64,000 nucleotides of DNA from Atherinomorus stipes (GCA_023101725.1 JALJCO010007885.1:62001-126000), one strand, 5' to 3'. Shown: positions 45,482-58,188, counted from the stretch's first letter. The notes: a model not told the origin generated them from the sequence alone. Program-made: numbers and translations.

Positions 45482-48400
45482 GTTTTCAGCTTCAGCATGT
45501 ACAGTATAAACAACAAAGGGGGCAGGGCTATCAAAACTCAACATGTCTGGAACTCATAGGTTCATTCAGCTGCAATGTAAGTTTTCATGATTGTCATCCT
45601 ATAAATTTGACTTGTGTGCTCTTAGTGCCTTTGTTATGTTCACTTTCAGAGAAGGTTGTTTAGAAATTCTGGTCAGTTTGGATGTTAAAGTTGGCACCAT
45701 GTGTGAAGGACAGTACAAGGAGATAAACTCACCACCATATGTGATCGTTGTATGATGTCTGACACAGAACCAACATGTCTGTCACAGACTCATACTACTT
45801 TGGCTTGCTACGAAACATAATGTATTGGTTAAGGTATAATTAAAATTTTACTTTGTACTGAATCAGAATTTTAACCTAAAAATAACTTCAGAAAAATAGA
45901 AAAAAATGCATGTCACAGAATTATAACAATTCAATTAGCAAAATTGTTTGGTATTTTTTATGAATTATATGTCCACTATACATGAATGCAGTGTCTTTCT
46001 TTGTCAAGGTAAAAAGGTAAAAGATATATTTCCTGTAAATCAAAGTGGTTGGTTTAAACCACATCACAAATTTAATTAGAGGAAAACTAATAACGTTAGA
46101 TGTAACAAATTCCAGTATTTTTTTTTAAGTTGATCCAATGTATCTTTTTTTTTCAGTGTATGGGATGAGTGCAGTCATTAGGATGCCTTCATCCAGTTTC
46201 AAACCTTGATGTGTTGTCAGTTAACAGTAACAGGAAACCACAATGCAGATGAGGGCTGGGCAGTGCTGAAGACTTGATAGAGATGTGCTTAGTCTGAGAC
46301 CACTGATGGATTTGTGGATAAAGGATTTATTGTGGATGCTAATTGTTAGAAGATCTAGGCTTTGTGGTGTGTTTAAAAAAAAAAGAGATTATTCTGATCA
46401 GTGTATGGTGCTGGTGGAATGTGTGGCTGGAGTCCAGCATTCAGCCGAGGGTGCATGGAGGACACTATGTGTGGACAAAGCAGTGGGCATTTGGACCAAA
46501 AGAAATGGGAAGGCAGAGGAAGTCTGAATACAAACCCTGCTGTTTTGCTGCAGGGCCATCAACCGTTCCCCTCTCAGAAAAAAAAAAAAAAAACAGAACC
46601 GGGGAGTACACAGATTTTAGCAGAAAGCTGATGAAAAGGCTTCAAGCTCAGACCCCGACTGAATTTACTGCGTGGGAATAATTCAACAATAGATTTTCTT
46701 TTGTTCATGCACTTTTTTTTTGCCTCTATTTATTTCCTTTAACTTTTTTTTTTTCAAATCTGCCATTTGCCACGGGATTTACATTCCAGTATTGAGTACA
46801 CCCAGAGTACCACTCAGCGGAATAAGTCCATTACTCACTCAATTACTGGAACAGCATGGCCTGCTGGGTCGGGTTTAGGGAGAAGCAGGAAGGAAGGTCT
46901 TGTGGCTACTGGAGGGTTTCTGTATGTCAACGCTTTTGGGTAAATTCAGCTCCATGTCCGTCTGCAGCTCTCGTCTCCTAACCAGGAAGCATTTTGGCTG
47001 CATGGATTGCAGGTTTATATGCTCTTCAGCATTTTGTTTGTTACTACGGAGCCACGCAGTGATGGATATTAACATACCCCTCCTAAGGTGGTGTGTTATT
47101 GTTAGTAGTATGTATTTAGATTTTTAATTACAGAACAGAAAATGTGATTTATTACCCTTTTCATCACATGCTCCATTCCTCAGGGCAACAGTGAACAGCT
47201 TGCCATTGTTGCAGCCAGCGTGATGCTGAGTAGCTAACCCACTGAGGTCCCATTCTCCATGCAGGCAACCATATATGGAACAATCACTGCTGAAATTATT
47301 TGCTTTGCGTGGGAATTCCTTTGAGAAACACACACATGTATTTTCATGTCGGAGCTCCCCGTCCTCTTGTTTATTTCAGCAGCACAGTGCGAGACCTATC
47401 GAACACCATCTCCGCTTTCATCTTCATATCATGTAGCCGAAGACTTCCCCTTGCTTGGTTTGCGCAGACATCTGGTATTGTGGACTTTGGGTCAGGGGCC
47501 CTCCGCTCAGGAGAAAAGATGAGATATTAGCATGTGGAGAAAGAGAGGGGTGAGAGGTAAAAGACAGGAAGGAAAGGGGAAGAAGAGAAAGTGTGCGAGT
47601 GAGAAAGAGAGGCGAGTTTATGTGCATTTGCACACATGCGGCATAAATCATCACAGATCCAAAGATAATAGAAAATGGCAGTCCCCGCAGTCTGCTAAAT
47701 CAAGCCGCTGCTTCCTCAGACTATTCAGTAATTGCAGAGAGTGCTGATGGGGTTGTTTTGCAGCAGCTGCACTGAGCTAAACGAAAACAGCCAGCTTTAC
47801 ATCGTCCAAGGGTGAACTTTAAGGGGAAAGGCAGAGATTCAGTGGCGGCTGTGGTTATCAGAGGGTGGAGCGAGTCAGACAGATTGCCTTTAAGATGGGT
47901 TGGTATGTAATGGGGATGGTGTTTGACGGGCGCTGCATGCAGACATTTGTAGAGTCAGCAGAGGTGTCAAAACCAGGTCTGACATTGGCTTTCAGTCAAT
48001 GAGATTCAGGATAAAGACGCTGTCCTCTTTGCGAAGCCATAACTGTCAACATTCATTTGTATCAGCTCATCCACGATTCTTAACCTACAGTATGAGGACA
48101 GTGAGGCTCCATTTATGGCATTTTATTTCCAAAGAAATATCCAAAGTGAGAGTTGATTTTATAGACTGCTGTATTTGTTTAGATGTAGTATTTGATGTAA
48201 TACTAGTCACTAAGAGGAACTTTGTTCATATACGTCCTTATCAGGCTGGGTAGTATGACAAAAAATGGTCATTTTCTGCATTGTTCAGTCTTGATCACAA
48301 TTTAGTTTGCTTTTAGTTTAAAAAATATACTATGGAAATAACATAGACATGGGGCATCATGTCTTTTGCTCTAAATCCTAAATCTGCTGCTGTAATCTTT

Positions 48401-48804
48401 CTGCTTGGTTCTGCTTTTTATAGGATGTGATGAAACTTTTGTGTCTCTTTCTCAAATAACTGGTGCAGCCTGGTACACCAGCCTGACGAACGCCATATAT
48501 GAGATACTGTACATAGCAAGTCAGTGTGGGATCCTTCCATTGGAGACTGATTTCCAATTCAAGAAGAGAGGCATGACTAACGGGAACAAATTGAACTGGA
48601 GAGAACCAACTAGAGAAACACGGAAGTGACGCAAATGTCATTTTGTCAGAGGAAAGCCCTCAGAGCAGCAAGTTGTTGGCGTTTTAAGGACATGTGCAGC
48701 TCATTCAAGACATCAGAGAGGGCATCATTAAATCATTGCTCCTCTGCGGTCGCCATCCTGAATGAACAGTTGGTAAATAACAAGCTTGACCTCCTCCATT
48801 GTCA
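45482..48804. other. Mostly unique non-coding DNA
   Basis: 3.3 kb with no supported gene. Frames such as 46285-46527, 46343-46681 and 48378-48641 show no domain. 46560-46760 includes A/T homopolymers. 46790-47760 is complex and non-repetitive and could contain regulatory sequence. Confidence 0.4.
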
Positions 48805-48825
48805 TTCAGTGTGTGTGTGTCGCAG

Positions 48826-49833
48826 TGGCGCCCGCAGAGATTTTTTTAGGGGTGGCCACAGGGTGGCCAAGGGTTATTAAAGGATAACTTCTGTTTCTTT
48901 CAACCTGGGCCTTATTTTTGGAATTTATACGTGCATTTACTCATCAGTAACATTTCTGCATCATCCTGACTCCTTTGGACACTATTAAGATTAGTCGTAG
49001 ATCTGCGTATATCCATATAATGGCAGTGAAGGGGGCAGAGTGAATGGGCCTCTATATAAGGCATTATCTGCAGCAAACTTCCTTAATTTCACCAATACAC
49101 TGCAGAAACTCAAATGTTCAGTATATTTTTCTAATTTCTAGTCAAAATATCTCATCACACTAGAAATAAGACAAAATCGCCTAAAGAGAAACATTCCAGT
49201 GAGATATAGAAATTTTTTTTTTGCTTTTCGCAAGCAAAAAATAAATAGGCTAAATAAATTAAAATCTTTTTTTACTTATTTCAAGTGTGGCCAAGATTTT
49301 TCTGCTTGTAATAAGCAGTTCAGTGTGTGTGTGTCGCAAATCATTTGTGTCCGAACAAATGACTTCACAAAACTTCATTATGACGACCCCACTCACACTG
49401 AAAACCAGAGCTGAAGGCGACTTAACTGCCCTCAGTTGTAATGTGGACGAACTAAACTAGGGTAGTATGGTGTAGGCCCAATGAGGACCAGGTGAAATAG
49501 GTGCTACTGTGAAAGGGGCATTAGAAACTGGTTGGGGCAGTTCTGAGTGGCGCCTTACTGGATGAATTTACATAAGAAAGAACGAGTTACTTGGGTGTGA
49601 CAGACCTGCGGGGGACTACAGCAAAACACCAATGGCAGAAAACGGTAGTTCCAGTGTAATGTTTAATTCATTTTATTTTTATTAGCTTTCAAAGATTTTG
49701 ACATTTAAATATAAACAAAGAATGCTGCGCTGTGGTAATCATACAGAAATGTTGATATAAATGAGAAATGATCATTTTCGCTGGGGTGGCCAGCCTTTTG
49801 TTCAGGGGGGCCCTGGCCACCCCTTGGGGGCGC
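48826..49833. mobile_element. Element with GGCGCCC / GTGGCCA inverted ends
   Basis: The left end GGCGCCCGCAGAGA continues to AGGGGTGGCCACAGGGTGGCC. The complement of the right end reads GCGCCCCCAAGGGGTGGCCAGG. Both are GC-rich, while the interior is AT-rich and partly occupied by another remnant (49098-49318). No transposase is seen. The GTGGCCA-rich ends resemble a widespread fish DNA element. Confidence 0.6.
49098..49318 (+). mobile_element. Palindromic miniature element, left part only
   Basis: CACTGCAGAAACTCAAATGT, then TTTCTAATTTCTAGTCAAAATATCTCATCA split by only single changes, match the left arm of the element at 62043-62612. The right arm is missing. It is inserted in the 48826-49833 element. 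Confidence 0.72.
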
Positions 49834-52100
49834 TATTGTAATACACCATTAGTTGTTACAGTACATGCCCGATACAATCACAGTCATTCTGGCTGCAGCC
49901 ATCTCTGTAGTTGTTGTCTTTGGCTCTCTTCTTCTTCTTCTCCTGCTTTTTTCCCTTCTGTTCCTCTTCTTCTTTGTTTTGTCAAATGACGGCTGCACAA
50001 GTCCCCATGTACAGACTAAATTACAGGCATAACTGATGCAGCAGACAGACTAAACTGTCTGTCTGCGTATTCGTCTTCAGCGTCGATCATAAATGGGCTT
50101 ATTTATTTATTATTTTTCATTTCATTACTGCCAGCTAGTGGACTGGAGTGTGCTAATGCACACCTGACTCTGTAGATCAAACTTCAGTCTTCGGGGGCCA
50201 CTGTCCCGCAGGTTTTAGAAGTTTCCCTGCTTCAACATACCTGACTTAAATGTCATTATGCAGATTTGACCACAAGCTATTGGATCCATTTTATTTGAAT
50301 TTGGTGTTGGAGCAGGGAAACATCTAACACCTGCAGGCTAGTGGCCCTAAACAAGAGTTAAAGAATCTTGCCAGAGATGGATCATCTGAAAAGGTCACGT
50401 ATTTATCAGCAAGATTGATGTAAATTCAATTTATTTAAATCTTTCATCACCCAGCTTTATTTACTGTTAATGTCATTTGCTTTCAAAAGAAAAGTAAAAT
50501 AAGTTTAAATGAGTTGCTTTGGGAGTTTCAGGAGCAGTGACCTCTGTGGGGAAAAAGAGCTCCCTTTGTTGTAAATGTTGGGCTTTGTAATTCTGTCAAC
50601 CAAATAAAAAGCTGTACACACTGAAGGACGGAGAGAAACCCAGAGAGCATAATAAGCCCTCTTTTAACTTTAAATCGAAAGGCTGAAAAGTAATTTATTT
50701 TCCTCCCTGAAGCTAAAAACATTGCTCTGTGATCAGTTACAAAACTGCATAGCTCACTGGGCTTGGAGTTCATCAACATTCAAAGCAGATTAAGAGTTTA
50801 GTTACCGTACCGACTGGAAACCATACAATCCCAAAATTCCTGCAATGTGGCTTTATCTAACTCCATAAATTAGATTTGCAGTCCTTTCAGTTGCAGGATA
50901 ATAAATATATAAAGTGAAAAAGTTGGATTTTTATCATCTAATCTCATTAAAGCATGTCTAATCAAAATTTTAAGAATTATAGCTGAGTTAATTTTGGACC
51001 TGTGATTTGCAATTACACTGAAAAAAAAGTGCTTTAATACCATCAGATTATTTCCCCCCTCACTTTTAAATTCCCTCTAATCTTAAAATCAAAAACAAAG
51101 TTTTAACAGCATTGTTTGAATTTGTGGTTGAAGACTTTGTTGTTGTTTTTCCTACTGAGAGTTAATGACTGTATACATGCAACAAGCAGCGAAACTCTAA
51201 ATAATACATAAAACCAAACATACCCTGTGGTCATAAAAGGAAACCAGCATGACGTTGGGACTTTTCTTGATGCATTCTCTACTATTTGGTCATTTTAATG
51301 CACATTCACCTCCTATTTGAAATATCTCCCCCATGGAAAAAAGTCAGCATAAATCTTTTTATAGATGGTTACATCAGTTAGTGTGTTACTTAAACAGATC
51401 TTTGTTCCACTGCAGGGTGGAAACAAGCTGTCAAAACAAAACTTGCATGCAGTTATATGACTTCAGAAGGCTGGGAAAATACGGAACAGCGTTGGTATTC
51501 ACACATCTGCCAACCAGGCATATTTACAGTGCAACTTACAACTCGTTTTATTCGCCATATATGCGGGTGATATTTTGCTTAAATGTGAGTTTGAGAAATG
51601 TATTTTATGAGACATACAGTGAAGATAGCTGTCTTTTATAAAGAAAGAAAAAAGTAGTAATTCTAAACAGTGCCCCGTGATATTCCATCACATAAGGGAG
51701 TCCCGCTGTCTGCAGTATACAGTAGGTGGTAAGAAGTGTTTAAAGTTGCCATAACGTTCATCTGAGTGACCTCTGCGACCTGCAGGAAGTCGGAGTTGAA
51801 TGTGTCATGTTCAAAACATGAGGGCAGAGGAGCCGGCTTGCATCGAGTAAGAGCTGACTCACACTTTTTTTTTTCTTTTGCTGCTTCGCTTTCGTAGTGC
51901 TCAGTCCCAGATCTGCTCACAGCAGAACGTTGTTTTGATTGGCCAGCATGGTGGCCAATCACATGTAAAGATACAGGATCATACCTTGGTGTGAAAACAG
52001 AGGGGTGGATGCTCCACTTAGTGACACATCAGATAGCACTGAGGGGAGTTGTGTAATACAAACGTATGCCACCTGAAAGCAAAGCAGCATCTGCTGCAGT
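49834..52100. other. Non-coding DNA with one hAT remnant
   Basis: No supported gene. A TC-rich stretch (49930-49975) gives Leu/Ser-rich frames. The hAT miniature element at 50171-50370 is listed separately. Other frames (50528-50779 minus, 51333-51641 plus, 51663-51962 minus) show no recognisable features. Confidence 0.4.
50171..50370. mobile_element. Diverged hAT-type miniature element
   Basis: Both arms match 13578-13785: CGGGGGCCACTGTCCCGCAG, TTTCCCTGCTTCAACATACC, GGTGTTGGAGCAGGGAAACA and ACACCTGCAGGCTAGTGG. The tips are too diverged to read a target duplication. Confidence 0.78.
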
Positions 52101-52490
52101 TTAAAGGTGCATTGTGCAAATTTAAATGATAAATACTATTATTTAATTTTCTCCACATGCTCTTATAATTGCCTGACGTGTAGAATGAGCTGATCTCTCT
52201 TTACTGCGATTGTCTCTATGGTACTGTTTCTGAATGCTCAATGCGAGAGTTTCGGGTGTGAATCCTCAAGGGGGCACATGTGGGGGAGACTAGCTGCACG
52301 TACTTGTTCGTCTGGCTGCACCGCAGCCAGTGTCGTGTATTCCGCCTCAACAAATGTCAACACAACACTGAAGACTGCTGCTAAAAGATGGATAACAGGT
52401 GCCTCTCAAACTCCAACTCAGACTCCAGTAAGACAAAGACGAAAACTTTTATCTTGTAAGACGAAGAGAACCAAACTGGACTCTGAGTTA
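52101..52490 (+). mobile_element. TTAA element fragment, left end
   Basis: It begins TTAAAGGTGCATTGTGCAAA, typical of TTAA-flanked fish elements. A frame inside encodes a basic stretch rich in Thr/Arg/Lys, which is not recognised. No matching right end was found, so the extent is approximate. Confidence 0.4.
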
Positions 52491-53040
52491 AGGCTGCTGC
52501 ATACTCCACGAGAAGCAAGAACTTTCTTCTTGTTCTCGGGGCCACAGGAACAAAATGACGTTTTGTTCTGGTGGACGACTTGCAGCTTGTTCTTGACCCC
52601 TCGGCCGAGCAGAGCTTTCTTCTCGGGGAGCTCCAAGAAGTATTGTGTGATTGGTCGAACATTTGAGGCAGGCGGGGCTAATACAGAGATGCTTGAAGCA
52701 GAGAGCTGTCGCCTCGGCACTTCCTCAGATGCGCGGTAGAGCAGATAGTTGTAATTAACAGCTGGTTGAGGTGGTAAGAAAGTACAAAAATGTGAACAAC
52801 GCATGTGGCACTTAAATACACGGACACCACCGTGTGCGCAACTCCAGAAGTTTATTGCAAATTTATAACCACTGGATGAACACGATCGGCCTCCCAGCGT
52901 GCGCCCAGTCGCAGAGCTTCTTTTGGAGTCAAAACTGTAATGTGGGCGGAGTTGGACGTCTGAACCCCCCCCCCAATATCCGGCTCCGCCTCGTCCCGCA
53001 AGCCGCAGGCAGGACCTTCTCAATTATGTGAATTCTGTAG
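52490..53040. mobile_element. GC-rich transposon fragment, possibly Harbinger-like
   Basis: A TAA followed by GGCTGCTGCATACTCCACGA has the form of a PIF/Harbinger end and is followed by GC-rich sequence with CTTCTTGTTCTCGGGG and CTTTCTTCTCGGGGAGCTCC repeats. The other end is not found before the anomalous block at 53344. The long overlapping frames here (52218-52739 plus, 52418-53023 minus) come from low stop density in GC-rich sequence and are not called. Confidence 0.35.
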
Positions 53041-53343
53041 GAAATATGCACATGTCATATTCACAACTAATAGTAGGAAGCAGCGGTGTGGTGAAGTGTT
53101 TGTAACCAATCATTGTAGAGAGCTGGAGAAGAGAGTCTGTGACTGACCAAAAGTGTTTCATCTTTGGTGCCCCAAAGAGTAGGGGGGACTCTGAGTAGGG
53201 GGGAGCAACCCCCTACTCACAGCTGTCTGCTTTCCCCTTAAGCGCCACACTGCGCATTAGGTGTAGCCAATGTGGCGACTGCTAACGATGGAAAAGGTAA
53301 GCTAGCTGTGACCTGCTTTACTTTGATATGGTAAATAATGTTG

Positions 53344-55085
53344 AAAAAAAAAAAAAAAAAAAAAAAAAGAAAAAATATTTTTTTTAATTTTTATTGGTTT
53401 TTATTTTATTATTTTATTTTTAAGTATATTTATTTAATTAATTTTTATATATTAAATAAAGAAGTTGGGGGGTTTTTAGCTTTGGTTATTACTAAGGGGG
53501 GGGGGGGGTGGGAGGGGCCGGGGGGGGGGGGGGGGGGGGGGGGAGGGGAGAAGAGAGGAAAAGGGAAAAGGAATTGTTAAAAAGAAAAAAAAAGAAGGGG
53601 AGGTGAGAAAGTATTTTTTCTTTGGGTAGAAAGGGGGGGGGAGGAGAAGGATCTCCATCGGGGGGGTTGGGTCTTTCTTTGCTCAACGGGGGAAAAAATG
53701 GGGCCCCCCAAAAAGCGTCTCTCCCGGGGGTTTTTTTTTGTCTTATTCATAATTTATTTTTTTTTTTTTTTAATTTAATTTTTTTTTATTCCATTCTTAT
53801 AATTAAAAGGGGGGTCTAGGAGGGGTTTGGATATTGATGTCTAGCAAAAACAATTTGGTGTTAAAGTAGAAAAAAGAATATTTATAACAAAAAGCAAAGG
53901 AGAGGGAGAAAAGGATTTTAAAAATTGGTTCAAGTAAAGAAAAGGAAAGAGAGGAAGAGGGAAATAGCGTAAACTAACGACTAAGGGGAGGAGGGGAGTA
54001 TGATCTACTTCTCGTCCTAGCTTCCTTATTTTCTTGAGGGGCTGTAATAAAAATAAAAAAAATAGAAAAAAAAAATATGAAAGGATGAGAGATAAAGAGT
54101 AAACAGAAAATTAAAGAGATTCAGAATCTGATACATCAGCCATATAACCACCAAATAGAGCTCTGTGAGAGCAAATTAGTTGTAGGAAGGTGATGGGAAG
54201 GGTTTGGCTGTTTATTTGGCTTTCCTTAGTATTCCCTAAATTACCTTTTTTTTTAAAGAAGAGAAATAGAAAGAATCAGAGGGCACATACAAAAAAAAAA
54301 AAAAAAAAAAAGGAGAAAATACAAAGAAGCTCATCTGCCCGCATGGCAACAGATTGCTTATGGGAGGGAGTAAAGAAAACCAGAAAAAAAGAGAGGAACG
54401 AAATGGGTGAATTGACCCGAAAGGAAACGGAGGAAACGAACGAACAAGAATACAAAACAAAAGGAAAAGAAACAAAAAATGTAAAATCTTAAATGTTACT
54501 TCTATTCTCCCCCTCCCCACACCCAATCCAAAAAAAAAAAAAGAAAAAAAAAAAAAAAAAAATAAAAATCATAAAAATAAAAAAAAAAATAAAAAAAGAG
54601 GAAAAAAAGAAAGGAGGGAGGAGGAGGGGGAGAAAAAAAAAAAAAAATTCATAAAAAAAAAATTATGGAGATGAGATATGCACGAAAAAAATATAACAGT
54701 AAAATATATAAAACCAACACGTAAATAATTGATGATGAAAAAACAAAAATACTAGAGAGGAGCTCCTGGCCCGGCGTGGGGGGTGATGAGGGGGAAGGGG
54801 TGGGCCCGCTGGTCTGGTGATAGTACCAGAACTCTCCACTAAAGAAAAACATCGGTAAATAAAATATAATATAACAAAAAAAAGAAAAGAAAAAAAGAAA
54901 GAAAAAGAATGGAAGAGAGCTCCGGAGCTGGGGGCGGAGGGAAGAAAGGGCGGGGGGGGAAGAAGAAACGGAAAATCCCCCGCACCCACCCGCCCACCCC
55001 ACCACCGAGCGGCCAAAAAAAGAAAAGAAAAAAAAAAGGAAAAAAAAAAGAAAAAAAAAAAAAAAAATAAAAAAAAATAAAAAAA

Positions 55086-55172
<87 letters not shown>

Positions 55173-55174
55173 TT
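53344..55174. other. Homopolymer-dominated block, probable sequence artefact
   Basis: It opens with a run of 25 A, passes through T-rich and then G-rich sequence (G tracts of about 10-26 at 53496-53545), and becomes almost pure purine on the plus strand. It ends in A tracts, including an almost unbroken A run of about 80 bases ending at 55168. No recognisable fish repeat, gene or inverted repeat occurs inside. The open frames here read as poly-Phe, poly-Pro, poly-Gly or poly-Lys. Sharp entry from and return to ordinary sequence suggests low-quality reads or gap fill. A genuine polypurine expansion is the alternative. Confidence 0.65.
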
Positions 55175-56477
55175 ATATACGTTCACTCCCAAAACATTTC
55201 AAGACAAAGTAAAGCGTGTGAAAAAAGCTAAAAAGATTTGCTGATGTTCCCCAGTATCCAAACTCCGCGGCAAGTGGAGTCACGACAAGTGCGGAGCCCC
55301 CGCAAGTGTAGTCCGTCCAGAAGATAAAAAGTGACTTCGTCGCTTAGCCGGGGTGGCGGTGCACCTGGGCCTGATGAGAATCGCCGGTTGAAACTACTGA
55401 ATGCTGCGAACTGCTCAGTAGCAACACAATGTTGTAATAAGCTGCATCCAGGAAATGAGTGGGGCAACGTGATGATGATGATGATGGACGGAGATGAACT
55501 GGTAGCAGTCTCACAGCTGCAGGGCTGGTATAGAACATGTAAAGGGAAGAAAGCGAAACTTGCTTTTAATGTAAGTGAATGTTTTCGGTTGCTACATTAT
55601 TATCTATCGCTGCCCGGTTCATGTTGCTCAGTATGTATAAAATTAGATAATGATTACAGTTAAAACAGCTCAACTTTAAACATTAAAATATCACATACAG
55701 TAGTAATATATGCTGTACGCAAAAAGATTTTCAACACTAAAATCCTTCATTTTTGTGAAGTTAAGGTAAATTATTGGACCACAAAGATCCTAAATGAAGA
55801 GGCGGGAATCAAAAGAGCAGGTTCTCTGAAAAGAGCCGAACTATCCATAAGTAGAGTTGAACCATCCAACTCTGCCTACAGCCAAGTCTTTCATCATCTT
55901 CTGTGTTTACTTTAAAAAGTAATTAGTTATAATTACTGTTTTTTTCTCCCAAAAGTATCTGAGTCAGTAACAGAGTTTCACTGTGAGGAAAATACCTACT
56001 CAAGAAAGTAACTCTTCTGTTTTTTGTTTTAATATTTCAGAAGGTTCACTTTCACAGAACTTTTAACTCACTTGTTCAATTATTTATAATAAAACCGAAT
56101 ATCAGATATAACTGGTGAGTGAAAAGTAAACTTTACAGAATACATTACTAACAGAAAACATCACGAACACTGAGGCTGCTTGGACATTATGGCTCCGTTT
56201 CCTTTATTAGTGAAGAGGTGCTTCATGCAGTGAGGTTACAACTGTGTACGGCAGATGTGGAGAAATATGGTTTCTGGGTATGATTATGTTTCTCAATGTT
56301 CATGTTTTAACTGAGTGAAGGAAAAATGTCTGCACTTATGATTTAAACTCTGGATTCTCTGGACTCACCACCGGTCTATCCATTGTTTGCGCATGACTAT
56401 GTGTGTGTGTTTAGATGCACATACTTGCCAAAGTCTGCCTCTATTTGACTTACTATGACACTTGACTCTTCCTTAGT
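55175..56477. other. Unassigned DNA, partly repeat-like
   Basis: Ordinary composition resumes at 55175. 55210-55560 is relatively GC-rich, with a (GAT)n patch at 55471-55487. Around 55820-56010, AAAAGAGCCGAAC and AGTAATTAGTTATAATTAC motifs resemble hAT-group fish elements, without clear ends. Confidence 0.35.
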
Positions 56478-56676
56478 CAATCATCGTAACAAATTTAGGC
56501 CTTGAGAACTGAAGTCCCGCCAGTTTAAATCCTTCCCTGTTTTTAAAGGAATGATTCCCTGAACACAACTTGATAAGATTTTGGACCCTTTTGATTTGAA
56601 TGATGTGTTTTAGAAGAGGAAAACATCTAAAACATGCAGGACTGTCGCTTTTGAGGACCAAATTTGTCTATCCCTG
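56478..56676. mobile_element. Diverged hAT-type miniature element
   Basis: The right arm (ACATCTAAAACATGCAGGAC, then TTGAGGACCAAATTTGTC) and the left arm (AAATTTAGGCCTTGAGAACT) mirror each other and match the elements at 13578 and 27293. The tip CAGGGATAGAC is seen in the complement. The flanks CCTTAGT and ACTTACT may be a decayed target duplication. Confidence 0.72.
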
Positions 56677-57159
56677 ACTTACTGAGAGGGGGGGGGTTGT
56701 TTTCCCCCACGACAGCTTCAGTGTGCTGACAACAGTAATGCACAGCATTTATGTCACAGGCTGTAACCTGTGAAAAATATGCGACCCCTTTGGTAATACA
56801 ACTTATTTCAGTGTTGTTATTCCACACCCACTAACCCCTTAGCCCTGTCCCTTAAACCTAACCAACCCATTTTAATGATGGGAGGTTCAAAGATTTGGCT
56901 CTTTTGGCTCAACTCCCCAAGAAGAGCCAGCTCTTATCACGCCCAAATGGTTTCCACGTGGCTCATCATTTTGTATCTTTAGGGGCTTATATTTAAGACT
57001 GACTCAGTAAACTTGAGTGGTTTAAATTAAATTAAATTAAATTAAAAATACTTAATTAATCCCCAACGCAAATCGCAATAGTCTGTGTCATGAAAGTTTG
57101 TGTGTTGATATGAGATTTTTTGTATTGAGTGTTTTCATAAAAAGCCTTATTTTTACTTT

Positions 57160-57180
57160 AAAAAAAAAAAAAAAAAAAAA
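57160..57180. repeat. Poly-A run (21 bases)
   Basis: Uninterrupted A homopolymer within AT-rich sequence. Confidence 0.85.
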
Positions 57181-57235
57181 ACTTGAGCACAAAATGAATA
57201 CAAAGTTAAGATTGTTTAACATTTTAATTAAACCT

Positions 57236-57361
57236 TTAAAGTAGCACCTTTGCAACTTTCTGACCTTTAAAATCTGTGTTTCCGACCCGTTTTGATTGCA
57301 CAGTGACATTTTTTTATGTATATTCTTGGTGTCGTCACTGCCGAGCAGCATCCCGAGGCTG
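57236..57361 (-). mobile_element. Decayed TTAA family A fragment
   Basis: In reverse orientation it matches the 3' end of the family A copies: TTAAAG tip, CTGACCTTTAAAATCTGTGT, then CCCGTTTTGAT and GTCACTGCCGAGCAGCAT. It is heavily diverged and truncated, comparable with the fragment at 4135-4284. Confidence 0.65.
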
Positions 57362-58188
57362 AAAAAATGCACTTTAAACCCTTTTTATCCAGGATACTGC
57401 ACCTCTTTACAACAGCATTTTACTTTAAAGTACCACCTCACATGAAAGCAGCTGTTGGTAATGCCATGGGTAATTCAGCGAAGAACTGAAGAGGACATTA
57501 TTGGAAGGAGCAAGGAAAAGAAAGGGACAGATCAAGAATCAAGACTGGACTGACTTTTATAGAGTAAATGCCAAATTAGCCATCATTACAGAGGCGCCTT
57601 ACTGAGAAAATCTGCCATAGTTCAGCAGGACAGTTTCATTTTACAAACTGCACTTAGCTTTTCTCCACCATTGTTAAAATGCAGCTAACTTTCACTCATT
57701 TCTTCACTTTTTTCAGATGCCCTTGTATGTAAATCCGACTCCTCCCTGTCTCTGCCTGCATCACTACGTTCAACATCTTCAGAGCTTCCTCACGTCATTA
57801 GCTGCATGGCATGTCCATTAATTTAAAGTCTCGTCCCTTCCTGCTTAGACCCTTTGCAGAGCTGAACAGGAGCAGCTGAAGATTTGGTTCTTGTTCATAG
57901 AAGTCTTTTCTTCTTGTTCACTTTAAAGAATGAATCAACTCTTAGAGTTGACTCATTTGCTAGCAACACATCACTAATCAAATTTAATTTGACCAAAGTT
58001 TGATGAGACAAACCGCAGGTCACTGAGAATCATTGTGCTGGGGAAGGTTAAGTAAACTGTACTTAAGCACAGAACCAGCTTTCTAGATCAGTTTGTTTAG
58101 TGTCTTTAAGTCTTTGGTTCAATTCCATGACAAATGCTCACAACACTAACAGAAAAAGAGATCGTTGCTCACAAATTGTTTTATAGTC

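Larger units (their letters stand above)
56868..57985. mobile_element. hAT-like element remnants
   Basis: 56885-56960 carries GATTTGGCTCTTTTGGCTCA and AAGAGCCAGCTCTTATCAC. 57880-57985 carries TCAACTCTTAGAGTTGACTC and GCAACACATCACTAATC. Both are patterns of fish hAT-group ends rich in GAGCC/GAGTC palindromes. They may be two ends of one element interrupted by a family A fragment (57236-57361). No transposase is visible. Confidence 0.4.

Noticed and set aside
43489..46163. TACACTGTAAAAA and TTTTTCAGTGTA as two ends of one element
   Set aside because: The tips are short and common in fish DNA, and similarity inward is weak; the intervening DNA is explained by other elements.
52418..53023. 201-codon minus-strand frame
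   Set aside because: It lies in GC-rich transposon-like DNA with an overlapping 173-codon frame on the other strand; neither shows a domain.
54649..55192. Three minus-strand frames of 117-118 codons
   Set aside because: They are translations of purine homopolymers (poly-Phe, Ser, Pro) within the anomalous block.
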